A stretch of 64,000 nt of DNA from an uncultured Kordiimonas sp. (GTDB taxonomy: Bacteria > Pseudomonadota > Alphaproteobacteria > Sphingomonadales > Kordiimonadaceae), in contig CANLMI010000004.1 in assembly GCA_947492375.1 (NCBI GenBank), positions 310,001 through 374,000 of the forward strand, read 5' to 3'. A model generated the notes under the pieces. That model was not told where the DNA came from and ran no database searches. It was given only the letters and a program-made list of their open reading frames with translations. Shown here piece after piece: positions 57,522 to 63,639 of this stretch. Made by a program: the position numbers and the translations under genes. The stretch's first letter is position 1, and each line of letters opens with the position of its first letter.

Positions 57522-57594
57522 CTTATTAGTCTACAGACTATAAGTAACGTTTTTATTGATATTACTAGTAATGAATACTATAAGTCACATTTTG
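57522..57594. promoter_or_regulatory. C-box-like operators between the controller gene and zinc-ribbon gene
   Basis: A palindrome at 57522-57544 has the core TAGTC-TACA-GACTA. A direct-repeat copy of ACTATAAGTNACNTTTT begins at 57537 and again at 57577, exactly 40 bases apart. Read on the minus strand the second copy is GTGACTTATAGT, close to operators of C proteins (GACTTATAGTC type, from memory). The spacing suits a dimeric repressor/activator that controls its own gene and possibly the divergent gene. Confidence 0.6.
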
Positions 57595-57624
57595 ATATTT
57601 TAAATATTCATTTCGGGATAGATC

Positions 57625-58197
57625 ATGGCAAAACTTAAGAACTGTAAATCATGTGGCAATGAAGTTGCTAAGGGCGCGAAGATGTGTCCTCATTGTGGTG
57701 CTAAATTAAAAATGGGAAAGTTTGCGAAGTTTCTCATTGTTTGTGGAGCTCTGATTGGGACAGGTATTTTATTAGCTCCTTCAGCTCAAGAAAAACAGGC
57801 TGCATTAGTTGCTAAATTAGATGCGGTGGAAAATGCTAAAGTAATATCAGTTCCTGCTACCGGCTTATTACCCGATATGTTCAACTTATTTTCTGATTAT
57901 ACTGACCTTCAAAGAGATAATAAAGTGGGAGAACTGAAAGGAAGCTTCGTAGAATGGTCATTACCAGTATATGAAGTCGAACTGTTGAATGCGGATGAGA
58001 AGCTATATCGCATCCAGACAAGATCAGGAAAATTCGTAGGTACTTTTATCAAACTTTATGCGAGAAACCAGAAAGAACAAGAATATATAGATAATATTCA
58101 GACGGATAATTTTATCACGGTCAAAGGTAAGATTGCAGGTTCATCACTCAGGCATATTGAAATCGAAGATGCTATCCTAATCGATTTCAAGTCATAG
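57625..58197 (+). CDS. Zinc-ribbon membrane protein with OB-fold-like domain
   Basis: Protein of 190 residues. An N-terminal zinc ribbon (CKSCGNEVAKG, CPHCGAKLK), one helix (FLIVCGALIGTGILLA) and a C-terminal beta-rich domain ending DNFITVKGKIAGSSLRHIEIEDAILIDF, whose pattern resembles an OB-fold of the tRNA_anti-like type. GGGATAG lies before the ATG. Divergent from the controller gene and probably sharing its operators. Unknown function; a stress or nucleic-acid role is possible. Confidence 0.65.
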   Translation: MAKLKNCKSCGNEVAKGAKMCPHCGAKLKMGKFAKFLIVCGALIGTGILLAPSAQEKQAALVAKLDAVENAKVISVPATGLLPDMFNLFSDYTDLQRDNKVGELKGSFVEWSLPVYEVELLNADEKLYRIQTRSGKFVGTFIKLYARNQKEQEYIDNIQTDNFITVKGKIAGSSLRHIEIEDAILIDFKS

Positions 58198-58210
58198 TTC
58201 TTGGGAAGGT

Positions 58211-58242
58211 TTAAAGGCAGTTTTTATGACTGCCTTTTTTTA
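58211..58242 (+). terminator. Rho-independent terminator after the zinc-ribbon gene
   Basis: AAAGGCAG and CTGCCTTT pair across a nine-base loop and are followed by a T-run (TTTTTTT). Strong, isolated terminator 14 bases after the stop. Confidence 0.85.
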
Positions 58243-58255
58243 TGATCGCTCAGTT

Positions 58256-58370
58256 TCAAAAGGTATACTTTGTTTACACCTGTAGCTTTGTTTGTCGCAC
58301 ATTGAAATCATTACAGAATTTTTGTCTCAAAAGGTCATGTTGCGACTTATGAAACGAATTATCAAAAGGT
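58256..58370 (+). repeat. Three direct repeats of TCAAAAGGT upstream of the serine recombinase
   Basis: Exact copies begin at 58256, 58327 and 58362, giving spacings of 71 and 35 bases. They lie upstream of the recombinase start (58412) and could be the recombinase's accessory (res) or autoregulatory sites. Function not shown. Confidence 0.65.
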
Positions 58371-58411
58371 CTAATTATTATGAAAGCTAAACCATATAGG
58401 AGAGTTTGTAC

Positions 58412-59002
58412 ATGTCACAGCGAATAGCTTATTTGCGCGTTTCCTCATTAGAACAGAATTTAGATCGTCAATATGAGTTGGTTGGCAAGTGTGATAAGTA
58501 TTTCGCTGACAAGTTATCTGGCAAAAATACCAATCGACCAGAATTACAAGCCATGCTCAACCATATTAGAGAAGGCGATATATTGGTTGTAGCTGATATG
58601 TCTCGACTTGGGCGGGATACATTGGATACGCTGAAGATCATTGATGAACTTGCCAAACAAGGCGTTACGCTAGAGTTTATAAAAGAAGGGCTGACTATTG
58701 GTGGCCAGTCTTCTTCTTGGCAGCAATTCCAACTTCAGATGTTAGCTGCTATGGCTCAGTTAGAACGGTCTCAGATACGCGAAAGACAGGCAGAAGGTAT
58801 AGCCGCAGCAAAAGCAGCAGGAAAACACCTTGGCAGAGCTCCTAAGCTGTCTCAGGATCAAATACAAGAGATTAGAATGCTATCTGATCAAGGTGAAAAC
58901 AAAAATGTAATTGCTGAAAAGTATAATGTTAGCCGTGTCACTATTTATCGTGCGTTGCTGCATCATGGAACCAATGGGCCAGTATCTTCATTACAAACAT
59001 AA
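58412..59002 (+). CDS. Serine recombinase of resolvase/invertase type
   Basis: Protein of 196 residues. The catalytic Ser lies in IAYLRVSSLEQNLDRQ (Y-x-R-V-S-x-x-x-Q), VVADMSRLGRDTLDTLKIIDEL holds the active-site Arg residues, MAQLERSQIRERQAEGI is the E-helix and the C-terminal HTH (LSQDQIQEIRMLSDQG...NVSRVTIYRALL) binds DNA. ATG at 58412 after AGGAGAG is preferred to the TTG at 58406. It may resolve cointegrates or invert DNA. No transposase is beside it and no invertible segment was seen. Confidence 0.9.
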   Translation: MSQRIAYLRVSSLEQNLDRQYELVGKCDKYFADKLSGKNTNRPELQAMLNHIREGDILVVADMSRLGRDTLDTLKIIDELAKQGVTLEFIKEGLTIGGQSSSWQQFQLQMLAAMAQLERSQIRERQAEGIAAAKAAGKHLGRAPKLSQDQIQEIRMLSDQGENKNVIAEKYNVSRVTIYRALLHHGTNGPVSSLQT

Positions 59003-59181
59003 ATATGTTTACGGTCTTTAAGAGAGGTTTATTTAATTTTATCGATTTAAAATCAAATCTTCATTCAATCAAAATCAAGTTATTCTTTAATGGAATATGG
59101 TGGTCATTTTTCTGTTGATTTTGATAGTTTGAGAACGTTTATCATCGCCTATTTAAAACGTTTTCAACGTTGATTATTATC

Positions 59182-59262
59182 ATATTATCAATGAGTTATA
59201 TCATTATTGGAAAATGCAATGAACCTATCAAAATTCCCTTAATAGCATATCATTGATAATAT
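59182..59262. repeat. Perfect 13-base inverted repeat
   Basis: ATATTATCAATGA (59182-59194) and TCATTGATAATAT (59250-59262) are exact reverse complements 55 bases apart. In AT-rich DNA some chance matching is possible, but 13 consecutive pairs is notable. Confidence 0.6.
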
Positions 59263-59322
59263 CATTCTATTGTCTTCATTCTTTGTAATTTTTAACCTTA
59301 AAAATTCCTTTGAATTCAGTTT

Positions 59323-59360
59323 CTTTAGTATGTCTAATATGTATTTTAACCATACTAAAG
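59323..59360. repeat. Perfect 10-base hairpin near the Rep-like gene
   Basis: CTTTAGTATG (59323-59332) and CATACTAAAG (59351-59360), an 18-base loop between. It lies 73 bases beyond the 3' end of the Rep-like gene. Confidence 0.6.
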
Positions 59361-59362
59361 AC

Positions 59363-59385
59363 TAGGTCTATGGAAAACAGACCTA
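59363..59385. repeat. Second hairpin, adjacent to the first
   Basis: TAGGTCT (59363-59369) and AGACCTA (59379-59385), nine-base loop, starting three bases after the previous hairpin. The tandem pair resembles recognition hairpins of HUH nucleases. Confidence 0.55.
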
Positions 59386-59432
59386 CTGAGTTGATGCTAT
59401 CTAAAATGTAATTTTGTATCTTACAAGGACGG

Positions 59433-59984
59433 TTAGTCTACGGGTAAGTTACTATTGTTCCAGTCAATACAATCAGTATTGTTGGGTCCAACTTCTTTGG
59501 TGATGTAACCACCGAAGTTCTGGCGGAATGTACGATTATCATTTAAGCTAATCTTGATGTCCCTATTTGTATTTAGTGTTTTTATCCAAGTATCTTGAAT
59601 ATTTTCTTCAATTTCCACTGCAGTTCTATTCTGTGGGATTTTGATCATGGCATGCATGTGGGTTCTAGAAGCTTTTTGTTCTATTGAGAATAAACACTCT
59701 ACTTTCTTGCCGAAACGTTTGTATGCATTACCAAATACTCGTTTATTTAATTTATCAAGAAACTGTGCATTTATTCCTATCGCTTTAGACCATAATCGTT
59801 CTTTGTCTTGATTTTTAGAATAGTGCAAAAATTGATCTGAATAGTGTGCTGTAATAGCTAGAGAACCCTTCCAATCATATTCGCTTAGCCAATGTTGAAC
59901 TGTGTACTTTGTTCCCAGTGATTTATGTTCCTTCATTTTTTCTCCAAAATAGGCTGTCAATTTATATGTGTTGATGCTTTTCAA
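59433..59984 (-). CDS. Small HUH-type Rep-like protein
   Basis: Protein of 183 residues with the motif order of rolling-circle Rep proteins: a beta-strand segment SLAITAHYSD, RTHMHAMIKIP as the HUH (H-M-H) metal motif, and GYITKEVG as the Y-x-x-K motif with one candidate Tyr nucleophile. Rep endonucleases nick single-stranded or supercoiled DNA at an origin. The gene is shorter than plasmid Reps and no helicase domain is present. It may be a replication initiator remnant or a mobile-element nickase. The flanking palindromes agree. Assignment rests on motifs only. Confidence 0.6.
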   Translation of the reverse strand: MKSINTYKLTAYFGEKMKEHKSLGTKYTVQHWLSEYDWKGSLAITAHYSDQFLHYSKNQDKERLWSKAIGINAQFLDKLNKRVFGNAYKRFGKKVECLFSIEQKASRTHMHAMIKIPQNRTAVEIEENIQDTWIKTLNTNRDIKISLNDNRTFRQNFGGYITKEVGPNNTDCIDWNNSNLPVD

Positions 59985-60066
59985 GGCGCATCAGTTGACC
60001 TTTTTATCTAATAGTATTAATGGCAATTGATGTACTTTCTAACGAGACATATGGCACAAATTTGAT

Positions 60067-60441
60067 ATGGCAGCTTATGATGAGAAATTTAGACTGCAGG
60101 TGACGAAGGATTATATGGAGCATCCTAATGCTCAGCGCATTGTTGAAGAGCATAATGTTCCGATTAGAACTGTATATAAATGGGCCAGTAGGTACCGTAA
60201 CGGTGGTGAGGAAGCATTAAAAAAGAAATCTACCAAGCCTATCCGGCTGGCGAACGAAACATCAGAATATGACAAAAGAATTATCGTCGCCACTTGGCAA
60301 GAACTGTATAATCAAAACAACCCCGCAACACGTAGTATTGCTAGCTTACGAAGGGAATTAGCAGCTAAGGGCATTGATAAATCTGAACCAACTCTGAAAA
60401 GAATTATCACAGCTAATGTCAATTCTATAAAATCAGGATAG
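60067..60441 (+). CDS. Orphan HTH protein resembling a transposase N-terminus
   Basis: Protein of 124 residues. AAYDEKFRLQVTKDYMEHPNAQRIVEEHNVPIRTVYKWASRYR is a transposase-type helix-turn-helix (IS630/IS3-like), followed by GGEEALKKKST and a second helical region. No DDE catalytic part follows, so it is an orphan, a regulator, or the remaining piece of a mobile element. It starts ATG at 60067. Confidence 0.65.
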   Translation: MAAYDEKFRLQVTKDYMEHPNAQRIVEEHNVPIRTVYKWASRYRNGGEEALKKKSTKPIRLANETSEYDKRIIVATWQELYNQNNPATRSIASLRRELAAKGIDKSEPTLKRIITANVNSIKSG

Positions 60442-60762
60442 TTTAAACTTAGCCTAGATAGAGAACTCCATACACTTATACACATAGAGAATAATGCACC
60501 TATGTAATTTATTGGTATTATAGAGATTTACTATGATGGTTGCAGGAGCAGGATTTGCGCTTTGTAGACTTTTTTGAAATGGCTGTTTTCTGCGGCTTCT
60601 TTTGTTTTAGAGGTATAGATTGTACTAGTTCCTCGTAAGAATTCGTATTTTGGGAAACCCGCTGTGATTAATCTGAGTGTCAATTAAGGTCGGCTAGATA
60701 AGGATAGAAACTCTACCTCTATTCCAAGAGGTTCCATAAAATAATGACACTCTGGCGACTGG
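60442..60762. other. Gene-free stretch with tRNA-end fragment
   Basis: 321 bases without a credible gene. The only clear feature is a 20-base segment at 60537-60556 (minus strand AAATCCTGCTCCTGCAACCA) that looks like the last part of a tRNA gene, closest to initiator tRNA-Met. The rest shows no recognisable transposase remnant. Confidence 0.5.
60537..60556 (-). other. tRNA 3'-end fragment, possible attachment site scar
   Basis: Minus strand AAATCCTGCTCCTGCAACCA matches the T-arm 3' side plus acceptor and CCA of initiator-Met-like tRNA (AAATCCNGCCCCCGCAACCA type). Only the final 20 bases are present; upstream sequence does not fold as a tRNA. Such fragments are left at the far end of elements integrated in tRNA genes. 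The nearby tRNA is Leu(CAA), so this would belong to another element. Confidence 0.5.
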
Positions 60763-61257
60763 TCATTGGAAGACCGGGCCATGCGCCCATATCGCCATTG
60801 ATAGCCTCTCTCCCATACGGATGGGCGTTACTCTATGGAGGGCAAAACTAGGGAAAGCGATCAATGTTCCGATCTCTCTGTCCATTGAATGGGCGGTGCC
60901 ACCATAATTTATCTCAAGATCGCCTCCTGAATAGTCTTTGCTTTTACTCAACTGAATTATCATCGACAATTTTCTGGATTTAGCCAAACCTGAACGCCCA
61001 ATATCTATGTGCCAATCGTAAAAATCACCAGACCCTTCGTTTTCGATACATTGATACTTCAAAAGCTGGCAACCTTCATCTAGGCCTGTGATCTTGAATA
61101 AGAAGTGATTATTGGCAATTTGTGATACTTTTCTTGCTATTCGCTTAGTTAACCAAGGAAACGCATCATCTTCCAACCACACGGACTGAGCGGAGCGCAC
61201 AGATGGCTCTATTTGAGCGCCCGACAGTTTTGCATCTCTCATATTTCGCTGTCTCAA
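60763..61257 (-). CDS. 2-oxoglutarate/Fe(II)-dependent oxygenase (prolyl hydroxylase-like)
   Basis: Protein of 164 residues (TTG start; 159 if at ATG 61242). Core of a 2OG-Fe(II) dioxygenase: FYDWHIDIG gives the H-x-D iron pair, FALHRVTPI the distal His, GERLSMAIWAHGP the 2OG-binding Arg, with the jelly-roll strands LSMIIQLS and GGDLEINYGG. It is shorter than usual at the N-terminus, so an upstream part may be missing. Could hydroxylate a Pro or other residue of a protein, peptide or free amino acid. It follows the ATP-grasp gene by about 190 bases on the same strand. Confidence 0.75.
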   Translation of the reverse strand: MRQRNMRDAKLSGAQIEPSVRSAQSVWLEDDAFPWLTKRIARKVSQIANNHFLFKITGLDEGCQLLKYQCIENEGSGDFYDWHIDIGRSGLAKSRKLSMIIQLSKSKDYSGGDLEINYGGTAHSMDREIGTLIAFPSFALHRVTPIRMGERLSMAIWAHGPVFQ

Positions 61258-61448
61258 ACTCCCTCGAACAGCTGAACACTCTTATACTGACAAAAAATCA
61301 GATAACACAAATGGTGACAATTGAAACATATTTGTCCTTGAGTAGGCACTATTGTTTTTGTTGCGAAAAACACTTCGTAAGAGAATCTTTAGATTCGACG
61401 TACAACGGTCACATATTTTCATCCCTAATACTGGTTAAATGAAAGAAT

Positions 61449-62534
61449 TCAATTCACTGGAACGCCTGACACTGGCGTTGTGGATTTAGCACGCATTAAG
61501 CCAAGTTCCACAACCCTCCAAATAATTTCCTTCTCAGTCATTGCTTTGTGTGCAGCGTTGTTTGATGTCATTGTTGAACTGAAGGTACGCGGAAAATAAC
61601 TTGTCTCGGGTGTCATGCCAGGAACCAGATTTGCTTCCAAAAAGTGTGGCTTGCCAGCTTCATCCAGTTTGATATCAATACGACCAAAATCACGTGCGCC
61701 AAGGGCTTTGAAGGCGGTGCTTGCAAGCGCTGAAACTGCGCTGAATAAGGGTTCTTTAACAGGCCTTATTTCTTCTTCGTTGCTGCGTTTCTCCGCAAAT
61801 CCCAATACACGGTCCCCCTTCTCATTCATTGGGGGGATTATCTCAATAGGCATAATTTGTTGTGATTGCGTGTCGGCGCCCTCAAGGATGGCAACGGTAA
61901 ATTCGCGACCAGGTAGAACTTCCTCAACAAGGCATGTCGCACCGTAAAGCGCAAATAATTGGGCAATCTTATCAGTGTATGCTAAGAAATCAGTAACTAG
62001 CGAATTTTGGTCAATGCCGTTGCCATTTGCAGCGTCAAGAGGTTTGATAAAGAGCGGTAACGGAAGGGGAAGTTGTTCTTCTGTTTTAAATTGATTTGGA
62101 TGTGCCAGGAAGAAGTTTGCCGTTGCAATATCACTGTTCAGCAGAACTGCTTTGGCTTTGCTTTTATTTGAATCAAACTCAAGTGCTGCGCGATCAGACC
62201 CAGTGTATGCGATATCGTGTTGATCGAAAAATTCAGAAAACCAAATTCTGGTTATTTGATCGCTATCAAATACATACTTGCTGCATAGCACAACAAGGTC
62301 AGGACTTTCTGCTATGATAAGATGTAACACTGATACATCTGTTACTTCGTGAAACGTAACTTTTTGAAATCGTTCTCCGATATAGCCACAAATTAACCGG
62401 CAAGTTTTATTGGAGCCAAACCCAGTTTCATTCAGGTTATCCGCATTTGTTGTTACAACGGCAATATGGCGATTAATCTTTGTTTCTGGGTCTTGTGCAT
62501 TTTTGGGGAGATCAGCAAACTCAAAAAGATTCAC
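61449..62534 (-). CDS. D-alanine-D-alanine ligase-like ATP-grasp protein
   Basis: ATP-grasp ligase of 361 residues starting at GTG 62534. LPLFIKPLDAANGNGIDQ is the nucleotide-binding loop, CLVEEVLPGREFTVAIL the second ATP segment, DFGRIDIKLDEAGKPHFLEANLVPGMTPETSYFPR the metal-binding D/E/N site and Ddl-type C-terminus. It would join an amine and a carboxylate using ATP, perhaps amino acids or a peptide. The start GTG overlaps the stop of the small upstream gene (GTGA), supporting translational coupling and this start over a longer frame to 62789 whose extra residues have no family support. It is not next to mur/fts genes, so is not the cell-wall Ddl. Confidence 0.8.
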   Translation of the reverse strand: MNLFEFADLPKNAQDPETKINRHIAVVTTNADNLNETGFGSNKTCRLICGYIGERFQKVTFHEVTDVSVLHLIIAESPDLVVLCSKYVFDSDQITRIWFSEFFDQHDIAYTGSDRAALEFDSNKSKAKAVLLNSDIATANFFLAHPNQFKTEEQLPLPLPLFIKPLDAANGNGIDQNSLVTDFLAYTDKIAQLFALYGATCLVEEVLPGREFTVAILEGADTQSQQIMPIEIIPPMNEKGDRVLGFAEKRSNEEEIRPVKEPLFSAVSALASTAFKALGARDFGRIDIKLDEAGKPHFLEANLVPGMTPETSYFPRTFSSTMTSNNAAHKAMTEKEIIWRVVELGLMRAKSTTPVSGVPVN

Positions 62535-62698
62535 ACAAGGTCCGTATTCGAACAGCGTTTTGCCTGTGCAACAGCGTCTTTCAAAGATGTGTATCGAAAG
62601 GAGTCCAGATAGTAATAGTCCATCCGCTCTCGAGTGATACCATATTTTGCCATCAACGCCTCTTCCGTCGGCTGTGGTGTAACTGTTTTGTTGGTCAT
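62531..62698 (-). CDS. Small 55-residue peptide gene overlapping the ATP-grasp gene
   Basis: Starts ATG at 62698, with AAGGAAGGA seven bases upstream, an excellent ribosome-binding site. The protein begins MTNKTVTPQP, contains KYGITRERMDYYYLDSFRY and then TSLKDAVAQAKR, and ends SNTDLV. A polar, Tyr-rich protein without signal or membrane segment. Similar small proteins with the pattern KYGITR...DYFHY...YRYTNLEDAVAQAKR occur in proteobacteria (from memory, no search). The stop overlaps the next gene by four bases (GTGA). It falls below usual length cut-offs and could be a substrate or regulator of the ATP-grasp ligase, or an unrelated small protein. Confidence 0.7.
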   Translation of the reverse strand: MTNKTVTPQPTEEALMAKYGITRERMDYYYLDSFRYTSLKDAVAQAKRCSNTDLV

Positions 62699-62775
62699 AA
62701 TTTATTCCTTCCTTAGTGGTTTGAATACGAGCAGTCTTTTTGAGATGCTTTTTTAAAGCCCGTATTTTAGGCGCA

Positions 62776-63639
62776 TTAATTGAGAACACAGGTCTCCGCT
62801 TCTTTTCGAAAGGAGCGATTACAGTCCCAGCTGTTTCCCGAACGGCTTATATGTGCATTCTCAGGGACTATGATTTTTACACAGTTGTTATTTTCTGTTT
62901 GATAACCTCGGATGCATTTCCAGCCGCCATCATGGGTATTTCCTGAAAGGAAAGCATGTTCTGGAATTTCTATTGGCGTACATTTGCCGTTGGCTTCCCG
63001 AAATCCTCGGCTGCACTTCCAACCACGACCAAAAGATGAGTAAGTTTGATAGGCATTTTGAGGTACGATCACTGTATCACATGTGTTCTTGCGTTTACGG
63101 AATGGTTTTGGGCATTCCCAATCATTGCCCCGATCCGTTAAATGAGCGTTTTCAGGTAATGTTATTGGTTTGCAGGATTGGTTATTGTCACTTTGAAACC
63201 CTCGGTCACAACGCCATTGGTATCCAGAAGCATCAAGAAATGCATTTTCGGGAATGATGATTTCTTCACATATATTTCCATCTTCCTCGAAACCTCTTTT
63301 GCATTCCCAGCCTTGTCCATATGATCTTCCAGTCAAATAGGCATTTTGCGGTGCGATAATCGCCGAACAACCACCATTGTTTTCACGAAAACCGGGTTTG
63401 CATTCCCAACCCGTGCCATAGCTTTTAGGTTGAGCATTCTTCGGGATAGACGATTGGGCAGTTACGCTTGCTCCCGACACACCGAACAGACAAATCGTAA
63501 TGAAGCCTATTAAAAAAAGCGTTCGCAACCGTTTGATGTTCGTTGTGGCCAACTCTTTTGGACTGAGAATATTTGGCCCCTTGTTGTTTGAGCAAGAGAG
63601 TGGATCAGAGCTGTAGCAGTCTACGGCACCGTTTATCAT
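62776..63639 (-). CDS. Exported Cys/Trp-rich repeat protein
   Basis: Protein of 287 residues. The first 50 residues contain one hydrophobic segment (TLFLIGFITICLFGVSGASV), likely a signal or anchor after a long N-terminal extension. The rest is about seven imperfect repeats of 35-38 residues of the form W-x-C-x(3)-F-x(8)-C-x(3)-I-x-P-x-N-A, each with two Cys probably in one disulfide. It may bind a surface glycan or protein and be exposed in the periplasm or outside. Not a recognised enzyme. Leftward, 77 bases upstream of the small peptide gene. Confidence 0.75.
   Translation of the reverse strand: MINGAVDCYSSDPLSCSNNKGPNILSPKELATTNIKRLRTLFLIGFITICLFGVSGASVTAQSSIPKNAQPKSYGTGWECKPGFRENNGGCSAIIAPQNAYLTGRSYGQGWECKRGFEEDGNICEEIIIPENAFLDASGYQWRCDRGFQSDNNQSCKPITLPENAHLTDRGNDWECPKPFRKRKNTCDTVIVPQNAYQTYSSFGRGWKCSRGFREANGKCTPIEIPEHAFLSGNTHDGGWKCIRGYQTENNNCVKIIVPENAHISRSGNSWDCNRSFRKEAETCVLN

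Larger units (their letters stand above)
59003..59432. other. AT-rich tract with palindromes, origin-like
   Basis: No gene over 430 bases. Composition is visibly much richer in A and T than the flanks. It contains a perfect 13-base inverted repeat (59182-59194 and 59250-59262), and two tandem hairpins near the Rep-like gene: CTTTAGTATG/CATACTAAAG and TAGGTCT/AGACCTA. This is the composition and structure expected for a replication origin or transposon end. Confidence 0.55.

Noticed and set aside
47000-60500. CRISPR array or Cas genes in the island
   Set aside because: No regularly spaced direct repeats with unique spacers; the three TCAAAAGGT copies are too short and irregular, and no cas-like protein is present.
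62535-62789. N-terminal extension of the ATP-grasp gene to 62789
   Set aside because: The extra 85 residues are the antisense-frame reading of the small gene and have no ligase features; the GTGA overlap gives a better start.
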